NCBI GenBank assembly: GCA_016714225.1
Contig: JADJNS010000007.1
Span: 1-64,000, forward strand
DNA: 64,000 nt
Direction of reading: 5' to 3'
Origin: Archangiaceae bacterium
Lineage (GTDB): Bacteria; Myxococcota; Myxococcia; Myxococcales; Myxococcaceae
Positions 43,644 to 55,853 of the stretch are shown in pieces. Numbering within the stretch: position 1 is the stretch's first letter; the number at the start of each line of letters is the position of its first letter. The position numbers and the translations under genes were made by a program. The notes under the pieces are model-generated. The model was not told the origin of the DNA, did not search any database, and worked only from the letters and a program-made list of their open reading frames with translations.

Positions 43644-45572
43644 TCACACGTCGAGCTCTTTGACCTCGCCCGCGCGCTCCATGATGAACTTGAAGCGCGC
43701 GCTCACGTCCTTGCCCATCAGATCGTTGATGGTGCGGTCGGTCTCCAGCTCGTTGTCGACCACCACCTTCAGCGCGATGCGCTTCTTCTTGTCGAGCGTG
43801 GTGTCTTTCAGATCGTCGGTGGTCATCTCACCCAGACCCTTGAACCGCATCACGTTCGGCTTCGCGTTGCCCTTCGCGTCCTTCAAGATCTGGTCGCGGT
43901 GCGCATCGTCGAGCGCCCAGTGCGTCTCTTTCCCGATGTCGATGCGGAACAACGGAGGCTGCGCCAGGTACACGTGCCCCGCCTTCACCAGCGGCCTCAG
44001 GTGCCGGTAGAAGAACGTCAGCAGCAGCGTCGAGATGTGGTGGCCGTCGCTGTCCGCGTCCATCAGCAAGAACACCTTGCCGTACCGCAGCTTCGAGAGA
44101 TCGAGCGTGTCGCCGATGCCGCAGCCCAGCGCGCTGACGATGTCCTGCAGCTCCTTGTTGCCCGTCACCTTGTCCGAGCTCGCCTGCTCGGCGTTCAGCA
44201 CCTTGCCGCGCAACGGCAGAATCGCCTGCGTGCGCCGGTCGCGCCCCTGCTTCGCCGTGCCGCCTGCGCTGTCGCCCTCGACGATGAACAGCTCGAGTCT
44301 TCCGGGTCGGTCGACGAGCAGTCGGCCAGCTTGCCCGGCAGGTTCAGCTTGTGGCTGATCGCGCTCTTGCGGCTCACCGCCTGCGACGCTGCCCGAGACG
44401 CCTCACGCGCCCGCGCCGCCAGAATGATGCGCCCCACCACCGGCTCGGCGATCGTCTTGTTGTCGTTCAGCCACTTCTCGACCGCCGGCCGCACCACGTT
44501 GTCGACCTGGGCCTGCACCTCGGGGTTGTTCAGGCGCTCCTTGGTCTGCCCCTGAAACTGCGGCTCGCTCACGTAGGTCGAGAGAATGCACACCACGCCT
44601 TCGCGAATGTCCTCCGCCGTCAGCGACACGCCCTTCGGCGTCAGCCCGTGCGTCTCGATGTAGTTGCGCACCGCCTTCACCACGCCCGCCTTGAAGCCGT
44701 TCTCGTGCGTGCCACCATTCTTGGTGGGTATGCCGTTCACGTAGCTCTTGATGTACTCGTCGGTGGCCTCGGTCCACGCCAGCGCCATCTCCAGCCGAAT
44801 GCCGTTCTCGTGCGACTTGTAGAAGGCCGGGCTCGCCGGCGGCACCAGGCCCTTGTTGCCCGCTCGGCGATCACCTTGGTGATGAACTCGGCGATGCCCC
44901 CGTCGTGCTTGAACGTGGTCTCGGTCTTCGGGCTCTGCGTCTCGTCGACGTAGACGACCTCCATGCCCTTGTGCAGGTAGCTCTTCGCCTCGAGCCGCTC
45001 GCGAATCAGCTCGCTGTCGAAGCGCAGCTTCACCCCGAAGATCTTCTCGTCGGGCGTGAAGGTGATGATGGTGCCGGTGCCGCGCGCCGGGCCCACCGTC
45101 TTCAGCTTGGTCTTCGGCAGGCCGCGCGAGTACGACTGCTCGAAGCGCTTCTGCTCGCGCTTGATCTCGATCTCGAAGCTCGAAGACAGCGCGTTCACCA
45201 CCGAGCTGCCCACGCCGTGCAGACCGCCCGAGTGCTCGTAGTTCTGACCCTTGAACTTACCGCCCGAGTGCAGCGTGGTCAGAATCACCTCGACCGCCGG
45301 CTTCTTGTACTTCTCCATGATCCCCGTGGGGATGCCGCGGCCATCGTCGTCGACGGTGATGGTCTTCCCGTCTTTGTGCAGCGTGACGATGATCTTCTCG
45401 GCGAAGCCGTTGATCACCTCGTCGACCGAGTTGTCGAGAATCTCCCACAGCAGGTGGTGGTACCCGGTGCCGTCGGTGCCGCCGATGTACATCGCCGGCC
45501 GCTGACGAACCGGCTCCAGCCCTTCGAGAACGTCGATGTCCTGCTCGTCGTACTTGGAGGCTCTCTTGGCCA

Positions 45573-45573
<1 letters not shown>
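43644..45573 (-). CDS. parE: DNA topoisomerase IV subunit B, two single-base frameshifts
   Basis: ATPase subunit of topoisomerase IV, decatenating chromosomes with ParC. The GHKL ATPase motifs are present: EILDNSVDEVINGFA, DDDGRGIPTG and EHSGGLHGVGSSVVNAL. The Toprim domain has LFIVEGDSAGG (split by a shift), KVFLLMDADSDGHHISTLLL and VMRFKGLGEM. Near 44862 CGGGCAAC should read CGGGGCAAC (giving ERGNKGLVPP) and near 44300 ACTCGAG should read ACTCCGAG (giving DSELFIVEGDSAGG). Both are losses of one base from a short G or C run, so errors in the sequence are likely. The ATG overlaps the parC stop by one base (TAATG) and GAGGAGAAG precedes it. Confidence 0.9.
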
Positions 45574-48002
<2,429 letters not shown>

Positions 48003-48109
48003 GTTCGACCCCGTTTTCCAAGGGCTTGATGCCCTGCTACAGGTCTGTGGCGGGCGACGTTACCGCTCGTCGGAACCCCCGCAAGAATTCAGCCTGCTAA
48101 GTTGAAAAC

Positions 48110-48478
48110 ATGCCTTCCGCGCTGGTCATCGAAGACGACGAAGACGTGCGGAAGCTCGTGGTCAAGCTGCTCGAGTCAGACGGCTTCACCGTCACCCCCG
48201 CCGTCGACGGCCTCGACGGGCTGATGAAGATCGAGCAGGGCCTGCCCGACGTCATCATCTGCGACATGATGATGCCCAACCTCGATGGCATGAGCTTCAC
48301 CCGCGCCATCAAAAAGCATTCGGACACCCGCTCGGTGCCGGTCATCTTCCTCACCGCCAAGACCGACACCCGCACCGTCGCCGACGGCATCAGCGCGGGC
48401 GCCAAGTTCTACCTCACCAAGCCCTTCAACCACGCCGAGCTGCTCCAGAAGGTCCGCAAAGCGCTGGGCGCGAAGTAG
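48110..48478 (+). CDS. Single-domain response regulator (CheY-like)
   Basis: 122 residues comprising only a receiver domain. The acidic pocket EDDEDV, phospho-acceptor Asp in VIICDMMMPNLDG, Thr in IFLTAKTD and Lys in YLTKPFNHAELL are all present. No output domain, so it should relay phosphate or act by protein contact, as CheY/DivK-type proteins do. No histidine kinase is in the window. It is divergent from parC and followed by two PEGA-domain genes on the same strand; linkage to them is not evident. Confidence 0.92.
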   Translation: MPSALVIEDDEDVRKLVVKLLESDGFTVTPAVDGLDGLMKIEQGLPDVIICDMMMPNLDGMSFTRAIKKHSDTRSVPVIFLTAKTDTRTVADGISAGAKFYLTKPFNHAELLQKVRKALGAK

Positions 48479-48504
48479 CCGCGCTCGTAAGCTCGTCAGG
48501 CTCG

Positions 48505-49686
48505 ATGCTCGCCGCTCTCGCGCTGCTCACCGCACTGTCTGCCGAGCCCGCCAAGACCTCGTCGGTACCCTACGTGGCCGTGTTCGTGAGCCCCGACGAC
48601 GCGACTTCAGAGAAGCTCGCCGGCCGGGCCGAGGTGCAGCTCGCCGAACGCCTGCAGAAGAAGGGCGCCCTGCTGCTCGACCTCGACCAGCAGTTCCCAA
48701 AGCCCAAGACCAGCTCGGCCGCCGGCGACCAGCTCATCAAAGAGGGCAAAGAGGCCTACGACAACCTCGACATGGACGCGGCGATTCTCAAGCTCACCCA
48801 GGCCGCCGCCTACTTCCTCGACCACCCCGAGCAGGCCGACGCCCACCACCTCGCCGAGGTCTACGTCTTCCTCGGCGCCGCCGAGCTGCAGAACGGCATC
48901 AAGACCGCAGGCCAGAGCTTCTCCCGCGCCGCGGCCCTCGACCCCGGCATCAAGCCCGACCCCCGCTTCTTCGCCGCCGACGTCCAGAAGGCGTTCACCG
49001 CCGCGCGCAGCGAGCTCGAGTCGAAGCCCCGGGCCAGCGCCCAGGTCGGCTCGACTCCCGCCGGCGCCACCGTCGAGGTCGACGGCGCCCCGCGCGGCCT
49101 CTCGCCGCTGCCTTCGCTCGAGCTGCTGCCCGGCCGCCACCACCTGCGCGCCACCCGCCCCGGCTACGTCACCGCGGCGAAGTTCCCCGAGCTCTCACCC
49201 TCGTCGTCTACCGAGCTCAAGCTCGAGCTGACCCCGCTGCCCGCATACGCCGCTTCCGTCGACCTCGCGCGCCGCCTCGCCAACCGCAACAACTTCGACG
49301 CCAAGGTGCTGCCGCCGCAGGCGTCGCAGCTCGCTCAGCAGCTGCAGGTTCGCTTCCTCGTGCTCGGCACCGCCACCACCGTCAACAGCACCACCCGCGT
49401 GAACGCCCAGGTATGGGACGTCGAGACCGGAGATCGCCTGCGCGAGGTGAAGTTCGACGTCGACGAGTTCGGCCTCGACGGCGCCGCCGAGACCATCACC
49501 CGCTGGCTGCAGCGCCCCGAGGCCCTGATGGTCGTCGAGGCCCGACCCAGCGCCTTCTCCGAGCTGGTGAAGAAGCCGTGGGTCTGGGCCGTGGTCGGCG
49601 TGGTGGTGGTCGGCGGCGCCGTCAGCGCCGGCTATCTCGCCACCGACCGGCGCCACCGGCCCGACTTCATCACCGGCATTCCCTGA
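48505..49686 (+). CDS. PEGA-domain exported protein with C-terminal membrane helix
   Basis: 393 residues. N-terminal signal-like helix (MLAALALLTALSAEP), then a domain with TPR-like helices (AYDNLDMDAAILKLTQAAAY and AEVYVFLGAAELQNGI), a PEGA domain at about residues 175-245 (ASAQVGSTPAGATVEVDGAP, then PGRHHLRATRPGYVTAAKF), a beta-rich region and a C-terminal membrane helix (VWAVVGVVVVGGAVSAGYLA). PEGA domains in myxobacteria are found in envelope and motility-related proteins. The next gene has the same architecture without the last helix. Confidence 0.78.
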   Translation: MLAALALLTALSAEPAKTSSVPYVAVFVSPDDATSEKLAGRAEVQLAERLQKKGALLLDLDQQFPKPKTSSAAGDQLIKEGKEAYDNLDMDAAILKLTQAAAYFLDHPEQADAHHLAEVYVFLGAAELQNGIKTAGQSFSRAAALDPGIKPDPRFFAADVQKAFTAARSELESKPRASAQVGSTPAGATVEVDGAPRGLSPLPSLELLPGRHHLRATRPGYVTAAKFPELSPSSSTELKLELTPLPAYAASVDLARRLANRNNFDAKVLPPQASQLAQQLQVRFLVLGTATTVNSTTRVNAQVWDVETGDRLREVKFDVDEFGLDGAAETITRWLQRPEALMVVEARPSAFSELVKKPWVWAVVGVVVVGGAVSAGYLATDRRHRPDFITGIP

Positions 49687-49750
49687 GAGGGCGGCCAAAA
49701 CAAGCTCCCGTCGCGGCTCCGGCCGATCTGCTTGTTCTGGCCGACCCTCT
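49686..49750 (+). terminator. Long imperfect hairpin between the two PEGA genes
   Basis: AGAGGGCGGCCAAAACAAGC pairs with GCTTGTTCTGGCCGACCCTCT (20- and 21-base arms with one bulge and one mismatch), leaving a 24-base loop. No U-tract follows, so it may be an mRNA-end hairpin or a protein-binding site. Confidence 0.55.
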
Positions 49751-49858
49751 GAAACCTTTCGGGGCGTACGGGCGATCAGACAACTGGCTCGAATGAATAC
49801 GTCGCTCGGCCGCTCCGACTGTCACGCACCGCGAGAAACCACTATCTTGAGAGCCCAC

Positions 49859-51073
49859 ATGAAGCCCCTGGTCTTCGCGATCGCGACGCTGCTGCCGACC
49901 CTGGCGTTCGCCTCACCTCCCCCCACCTCGCGGCGCATCGCGGTGCTCCTCGTCCCGATGGACAAGGGCGCCGAAGCGTGGAGCGTTCGGGTCGAGTCGT
50001 ACATGAACGAGGCCCTCAAGGAGTACAGCGGCCTGTCGGTGAAGACCTCCGATGACCTCTTCCCCGTGCCGGCCGATGAAGATGCCGAGGCGTCGCTCAA
50101 GCGCGCCGAGACCGGCTTCACCGAGAGCAAGGCCGCCTTCGACAAGCGCGACTACGAAGACGCCGAGCGAAAGCTCCGCGCCACCATCAAAGAATTCACC
50201 AAGGCCGCCGCCGCGCTCAAGGTCTGCGGCCACCTCTGCGACGCCGTGGCGATGTATGCCGCCTCGCTGCAGGCCCGCGGCGACGTCGAAGAGGCGAAGA
50301 TCGCCACCATCGATCTCCTCTCCTTGAACCCCACCTTCGAGCTCGACCGCAAGAAGTACCCCGCCGACTACATCGCGCTGCGCGCCCAGGTCGCCACCAG
50401 CCGCAACGCCGCGCTGCGCGGCACCGTGCAGGTCAAGAGCAAGCCCGCCGGAGCGCGCATCTACCTCGACGGCGACGAGAAGGGCCACACTCCGGGCACC
50501 CTGCAGACCCTGCCCATCGGCAAGCACCTGGTGCGCGTCGCGCGCCCGGGCTTCAAGCCCTACGGCACCGTCGTCGAGGTCACCCCCGAAGAAGCCGAGG
50601 TGAGCGCCGACCTCATTCCCACCGCCAGCTACAAGGCCTACGACGGCGTGCTCGACAAGCTCGCAGTCGAAGCCAAGAGCGACAAGGGGGGCAGCACCAT
50701 GGCCTCGATCGGCAAGAGCCTGAACCTCGATCGCGGCGTCATCGTGGTGCTCAAAGAGGTCAACGACAGCGGCGGCCTCGAGATGAGCACCGCCCTGTTC
50801 GAGCTGCAGAGCGGCAAGCGCCTCGCCGCCAAGCGCAGCAACTTTCAGGGCGACGAGTACGGCCAGCTCAAAGGCGAGGTCGGCCGCGCGCTCAACCTGG
50901 TGATGACCCAGGCCGAAGGCGGCGGCGAAAAGAAATCGAGCTCCTCCGACCCCCTCGACGGCCGCCACGGCATGGACGATTGGAACGAGACCGATCGCGG
51001 CGGCGCCCGCACCACCAAGGGCTCCAAGAGCGGCGACCCCTTGAAGGGCAAGACTGGAATGGAAGACTGGTAG
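49859..51073 (+). CDS. PEGA-domain exported protein with C-terminal DPLxGxxGMxDW repeats
   Basis: 404 residues from the ATG at 49859, which gives a signal peptide (MKPLVFAIATLLPTLAFAS). A helical TPR-like region (FDKRDYEDAERKLRATIKEF, then VAMYAASLQARGDVEEAKIA) precedes a PEGA domain (GTVQVKSKPAGARIYLDGDE, then HLVRVARPGFKPYGTVVEV) and a beta-rich part. The tail carries two copies of a short motif, DPLDGRHGMDDW and DPLKGKTGMEDW, the second being the exact C-terminus. Terminal repeats like this suggest a docking peptide for a partner protein. The paralogous gene is immediately upstream. Confidence 0.78.
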   Translation: MKPLVFAIATLLPTLAFASPPPTSRRIAVLLVPMDKGAEAWSVRVESYMNEALKEYSGLSVKTSDDLFPVPADEDAEASLKRAETGFTESKAAFDKRDYEDAERKLRATIKEFTKAAAALKVCGHLCDAVAMYAASLQARGDVEEAKIATIDLLSLNPTFELDRKKYPADYIALRAQVATSRNAALRGTVQVKSKPAGARIYLDGDEKGHTPGTLQTLPIGKHLVRVARPGFKPYGTVVEVTPEEAEVSADLIPTASYKAYDGVLDKLAVEAKSDKGGSTMASIGKSLNLDRGVIVVLKEVNDSGGLEMSTALFELQSGKRLAAKRSNFQGDEYGQLKGEVGRALNLVMTQAEGGGEKKSSSSDPLDGRHGMDDWNETDRGGARTTKGSKSGDPLKGKTGMEDW

Positions 51074-51164
51074 CCCTCACCCCCACCAGCCCCCTGCCCG
51101 AGACCGCTGAACCTTGGCCTGCCCATGCCGGGCCGTCGGCGAATCATCTGAAGGGCCAGGGTGC

Positions 51165-51212
51165 GAAGTGAGGCAGTGAGTCACTGAGAGAAGTGAGGCA
51201 GTGCGCCACTGA
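51165..51212 (+). promoter_or_regulatory. Tandem palindromic operator upstream of sppA
   Basis: Two 23-bp direct repeats (51165-51187 and 51190-51212) start GAAGTGAGGCAGTG and end CACTGA. Each contains a palindrome CAGTG-N3-CACTG (51174-51186 with AGT, 51199-51211 with CGC), centres 25 bp apart, about 2.4 helical turns. They end 48 bp before the sppA ATG at 51260, so they are likely the binding sites of a dimeric regulator. Confidence 0.6.
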
Positions 51213-51259
51213 ACACAAGCCTCGCCCCGCTCACCCACCAGCGCTAGACACCGCCCCTC

Positions 51260-53743
51260 ATGCGCTCAGCCGCTGCAGCACTCCTCTGCCTCACCTCAGC
51301 CCTCGCCCACGCCCAGGTCGACGCGGTCGTGCACGCCGATCCCTCCCGCGGCATCAGCCTGCTCGCCGAAGGCGCGGCCTACTCCTCGGGCGCCACCTCG
51401 GCGACCTTCAACCCCGCCGGCATCGTGCACACCGGCATGTTCGAGCTCTTCTACGCGCACGAGCGCAGCATCGCCCGCAAGGCGGTGAACGACGGCCTCT
51501 ACCTCGCCCTCAACCCGCTCGACTTCATCGGCATCGCCCTCTCCAACGAGTGGATGCGCGAGAACGGCAACGACTTCAGAAAGACCGCCTTCGGCCTCGC
51601 CGTGGGCGGAGAAGCGATCTCCGCCGGCATCAACTTCAACTGGTTCAGCGACGGCACCGTCGACAAGCAGTTCAGCGTCGACCTCGGTGTCCAGACCCGC
51701 TTCTCCCGCTACTTCTCGCTCGGCGCGGCGCTGAAGAACGCCGACCAGCCCACCCGCGCCGGAGTCACCCTCTTCCGCCGCCTCGACCTCGGCGTCGGCA
51801 TTCGCCCCTTCAAAGAGCGGCTCACCATCGGCGTCGACTGGGTCTTCGACGAGCAGAGCGGCCCCGCCCACAGCCGGCTCGCCTACTCGCTCGACGCCAT
51901 GGTCATCAACGGCCTGCACCTCTTCGCCGGCGCCAGCCACGGCTTCACCTCGGCCGAAGGCCTCTTCCTGCAGCTCGGCCTGCGGCTCGACACCCCTCAC
52001 TTCGGAGCCGGCTATGCGCTCAGCGGCGCCTCGCAGGGCCTGAACCACCTCGCCTTCGCGCGCGTCACCGCCGACAAGGTGCCCGCGCTGCCGATTCGCG
52101 ACGGCCTCATCGCCCTCGTCGATCTCAACTCGCTCGGCGAAAACGAGGGCCAGGGCACCGTGGGCAGCCTGCTCGGCGTCAAAGAGGCCGATCGCTACAC
52201 CCGCACCGTCGCCACCCTCGATCGCGCCGCGACCGACCCGCGCCTCCGCGGAGTCGTGCTCAAGGTCGAGACCTCGGGCGTCGGCATGGGCCGCGCTCAA
52301 GAGCTCCGCAACGCGGTGCTCAAGCTGCGCGCCGCCGGCAAGAAGGTGGTGGCGCTCATCCTCTCTTGCGACGATCAAGACTTCCTCGTCGCCTAGGCCG
52401 CCGACTCCGTCTACGCGGTGCCCGAGGCGATGATGGCCATCGACGGGCTGAAGTCGAACGTCCTCTTCTTCGGTGCCGCCGCCGAGAAGCTCGGCGTGCA
52501 CTTCGACGTCGCGCGGGTCGGCAAGTACAAGAGCTCGCCCGACCAGTTCACCCGCTCCGACATGTCGCCCGAGCAGAGCGAGGCCATCAACGCCTACCTC
52601 GACACCGACCTGCGCGTGCTCGAGGCCGGCATCACCACCTCGCGCAAGCTCACTCCCCAGCAGTGGAGCGCGGCGATCGCCGAGGGCCTCAAGTCACCGG
52701 CCCGCGCGAAGCAGCTCGGCCTCATCGACGACCTGCTCACCCCCGACCAGCTCGAAGAGCGGCTGCCCGAGCTCATTCCCGGCGGGCAGCTGGTCGCCAG
52801 CTACCGCCCCTTCGACGTCGAGACCGGCCGCTGGGGCTTCCGCACCCGGCTCGCCATCATTCCCGTGGTCGGCACCATCAGCGGCGGCAAAGACTCGCAA
52901 GATCCCCTCGGGCTCGGGGTGATGCAGAACGCCGGCGCCGACACCTTCATCCGCTCGCTCGACAACGCCGCCAACGATCCCCAGGTCGCGGCGATCGTGC
53001 TGCGCGTCGACTCTCCGGGCGGCGACGGCCTCGCCAGCGACCTGATGTACCGCGCGGTGCTCCAGGCCAGGAAGCGCAAGCCGGTGGTCGCCTCGATGGG
53101 CGACGTCGCCGCCTCGGGCGGGTACTACGTGTCGATGGGCGCCGACGAGATCTGGGCCGGCGAGGGCACCATCACCGGCAGCATCGGCGTCTTCTACTTG
53201 AAGCCCGCGGTCAAAGAGCTCGCCGAGAAGCTGGGCGTCAACCAGGTGTCGATCGGCCGAGGCGAGCTCGCCGGCATCTCCGGGCTCTACGAGCCTTGGA
53301 GCGACAAGCAGCGCGAGGCCGCCCAGAAGTGGGTCGACTCGTTCTACGACACGTTCATCTCCGAGGCCGCGACCAGCCGCCACACCACCAAAGAGGCGAT
53401 TCACCAGGTCGCCCAGGGCCGCGTGTGGAGCGGCGCCGATGCCAAAGCGCACGGCCTGGTCGACCGCCTCGGCGGCCTCGCCGACGCCATCGCCTCGGCC
53501 AAGGCGCGCGCCAACCTCTCCGAGAGCGCCGACCTCGACGTGGTCGTCTACGGCGGCAGCGGCGGCCTGCTCGGCAGCGTGCTCAACTCCAGCGCCTACG
53601 GCCGCGCGCTCAAGACCGCCGAGGTCGAGCAGCCTGCCGCCCCGACCGCGCTGCAGAAGCTCTCCCGCGCCCTCGGAGTCGCCGCCTGGCAGCTCGAGCC
53701 CGGCGTGAAGGCCCACCTCGGCTACGTGCTCGAGGTTCAGTGA
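51260..53743 (+). CDS. sppA: SppA-type S49 peptidase fused to an outer-membrane-barrel-like domain, interrupted by TAG
   Basis: 827 residues with the internal stop read through. Signal peptide MRSAAAALLCLTSALAHAQV; residues 20-265 are beta-rich with alternating hydrophobic strands (KTAFGLAVGGEAISAGINF, RYFSLGAALKNAD, GLFLQLGLRLDTP) like an outer-membrane barrel. Then come two S49 domains: the first carries the lysine region VARVGKYKSSPDQFTRSDMS, the second the serine in MGDVAASGGYYVSMGADE, as in 67-kDa SppA where Lys and Ser come from different halves. The TAG at 52394-52396 follows DDQDFLVA in the first S49 domain, and the same frame continues AADSVYAVPEAM; TCG to TAG is the simplest explanation. 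Confidence 0.82.
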
Positions 53744-53891
53744 CCTTCAGGTTTCTTGAAGCGCGCAGCGCAAAGCTGCTATCCCTTCGACGTTGCTTCG
53801 ATAGGTCCGTCAAAAGACCCGAGGCGGCACAGGAGAGGGTGGTTCGGACACGTCCCCGCCTCGACCTCCTGCCCACAACACGGAGCCGTCA

Positions 53892-55448
53892 ATGAGTCCT
53901 GATCCCACCGATCCGAAGGATCCGCCCCTGCCCAACGACGAGGCCCCGCCCTCTGCCGCGCCCGTCGACGACGCCGGCTCGGACGACGGCGACGAGGGCG
54001 ACGAGGGCCCCGACGAGGGCGGCCCCGATGAGGGCGGCCCCGACGACGGCGGTGCGCCTTCGCCCGGCGGTGGGCCCCAGCAGCACGGCGGTCAGCCCGG
54101 TCAGCCGGGTCAGCCCGGCCAGGGTCGCAAGCGCCGGCGCCGCCGCCGCCGCAAGGGCAACCCGGTGTTCTTCACCCCCGACGGTCAGGCCTACCGCATG
54201 GTCAGCCAGCCCGACGGCCAGCAGGTGCAGGTCTTCCTCACCGCGCAAGAGGTCGAGGCCTACAAGCAGCGGGTGCAGCACCAGCAGGCGCTCGCCGCCC
54301 AGCAGGCCCAGCAGCGCCAGGGCCCCCCGGGTCAGCCTCCGCCCCCCGCCGCCACCCAGCCGGTCGAAGGCGTGCTCGACACCGACGTGAAGGGCCCCAA
54401 CGCGTACCTGCGGCAGCTCAAGCGCAACCTGCTCGCCGCCCCCGACGACCCCGAGCTGCCCAAGAACCTGGTGCAGAAGCTGCGGCTGCGCACCGGCCAG
54501 TACCTCACCGCCCAGGCCCAGATGCGCGGCATGAAGGGCATCATTCAGCGCGTCGACACCGTCGACGGCAACCCGCTCGATCAGGCCACCCGCCTGCCCC
54601 ACTTCCAAGATCTCACCTCGGTCGACCCCGTCGAGCGCATTCGCCTCGAGCACCAGACCAAAGAGCTGGTCACCCGCGTGCTCGACGTGGTCGCGCCGCT
54701 CGGCCGCGGGCAGCGCATGCTCATCACCGCGCCGCCCAAGACCGGCAAGACCATCATGCTGCAGCGCATCGCCCAGGCGGTGCTCGCCAACCACCCCGAG
54801 ATTCACGTGATGGTGGTGCTGATCGACGAGCGCCCCGAAGAAGTCACCGACATGCGCCGCAGCATCAAGGCCGAGGTGCTGGCCTCGAGCTCCGATCGCC
54901 CCACCGCCGATCACCTCAAGGTCGTCGAGCTCGCCATGGAGCGCGCCAAGCGCATGGTCGAGACCGGCAAAGACGTGCTGGTGCTGCTCGACTCGATCAC
55001 CCGCGTGGCCCGCGCCTTCAACAAAGAGGTCGAGTCGTCCGGCCGCACCATGACCGGCGGCGTCGACTCACGCGCCCTCGAGCGCCCCAAGCGCCTCTTC
55101 GGCGCCGCCCGCGCCACCGAAGAAGCGGGCACCCTCACCATCGTCGCCACCGCGCTCATCGACACCGGCAGCCGAATGGACGAGGTCATCTTCGAAGAGT
55201 TCAAGGGCACCGGTAACAGCGAAGTCACCCTCGACCGCTTCCTCGCCGAGAAGCGCTGCTGGCCCGCCATCAACATTCCCCAGTCGGGCACCCGCAAAGA
55301 AGAGAAGCTCTTCAGCTTCAAAGAGTACGAGAAGGTGAAGAAGCTGCGGCAGATGCTCTTCTCGGTGAAGCCGTTCGAGGCGATGGAGGCGCTGCTCAAG
55401 CGCCTCAACCGCTACACCTACAACGACGAGTTCCTCGAAGAGCTCTAA
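53892..55448 (+). CDS. rho: Transcription termination factor Rho with acidic, Gly/Gln and poly-Arg N-terminus
   Basis: 518 residues. The hexameric RNA helicase core is complete: GQRMLITAPPKTGKTIMLQR (Walker A), VLIDERPEEVTDMRRS, DVLVLLDSITRVARAFN (Walker B), RALERPKRLFGAARATEEAG and the secondary RNA-binding loops with GTGNSEVTLDRFLAEKRCWP. The first 150 residues are unusual: an acidic run (DEGDEGPDEGGPDEGGP), a Gly/Pro/Gln stretch, then seven arginines (GRKRRRRRRRKG) and a second Gln-rich stretch. Such N-terminal insertions occur in actinobacterial and some myxobacterial Rho and bind RNA. A leader of about 100 bases precedes the gene, which may allow autoregulation. Confidence 0.92.
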   Translation: MSPDPTDPKDPPLPNDEAPPSAAPVDDAGSDDGDEGDEGPDEGGPDEGGPDDGGAPSPGGGPQQHGGQPGQPGQPGQGRKRRRRRRRKGNPVFFTPDGQAYRMVSQPDGQQVQVFLTAQEVEAYKQRVQHQQALAAQQAQQRQGPPGQPPPPAATQPVEGVLDTDVKGPNAYLRQLKRNLLAAPDDPELPKNLVQKLRLRTGQYLTAQAQMRGMKGIIQRVDTVDGNPLDQATRLPHFQDLTSVDPVERIRLEHQTKELVTRVLDVVAPLGRGQRMLITAPPKTGKTIMLQRIAQAVLANHPEIHVMVVLIDERPEEVTDMRRSIKAEVLASSSDRPTADHLKVVELAMERAKRMVETGKDVLVLLDSITRVARAFNKEVESSGRTMTGGVDSRALERPKRLFGAARATEEAGTLTIVATALIDTGSRMDEVIFEEFKGTGNSEVTLDRFLAEKRCWPAINIPQSGTRKEEKLFSFKEYEKVKKLRQMLFSVKPFEAMEALLKRLNRYTYNDEFLEEL

Positions 55449-55582
55449 AGGCCGGTCCTCCGCTGGGCCCCCGGGGCTGCCCCCCGTCCACGCGGTCGTA
55501 GCCAGGGGGGGGGGCCCTGCCCTTGTGGCCCGAGGCGTTGCACGCCCACAGCAGCATCGAGAGAAGGTAGGCTTTCGCGCGC
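55449..55582 (+). other. Intergenic region after rho with G10 tract and hairpin
   Basis: GC-rich sequence between rho and the B-box gene. It contains a run of ten G (55506-55515) within a region of local self-complementarity (GGGCCCCCGGGGC), which may form the rho transcript end. A run of this length is prone to base-count errors. Confidence 0.4.
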
Positions 55583-55852
55583 ATGATCGCCGGGTCCGGA
55601 CGTTGCTTCTATCACCCCGACCGCAGCGGCATCGGCATCTGCGTCGAGTGCAAGCGCGTCATCTGCACCGAGTGCACCACCCAGTTCGAAGGCATCAACC
55701 GCTGCGCCACGTGCCTGGCCGCTCGCCTCGCCGAGGCCAAGAAGCTCATCGAGCGCAACGACTGGTCGGCCGGCTCGCTGTTCCTCGCGCTGGTCTCGGT
55801 CACCGCCATCTTCGGCTTCGTCTGGGGCGTCGCCGCGCTGTTCGGGCGCTGA
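55583..55852 (+). CDS. B-box-type zinc-finger membrane protein
   Basis: 89 residues: a zinc-binding head with CFYHPDRSGIGICVECKRV and CTECTTQFEGINRCATC, matching the C-x2-H ... C-x2-C-x4-C-x2-C ... C-x2-C pattern of bacterial B-box-like modules, followed by one membrane helix (SLFLALVSVTAIFGFVWGVA). In bacteria these modules often sit at the N-terminus of membrane proteins; here it stands alone. The ATG lies 1 bp before the DUF4129 gene's start, so it is the first gene of the MoxR locus. Confidence 0.82.
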   Translation: MIAGSGRCFYHPDRSGIGICVECKRVICTECTTQFEGINRCATCLAARLAEAKKLIERNDWSAGSLFLALVSVTAIFGFVWGVAALFGR

Positions 55853-55853
55853 C

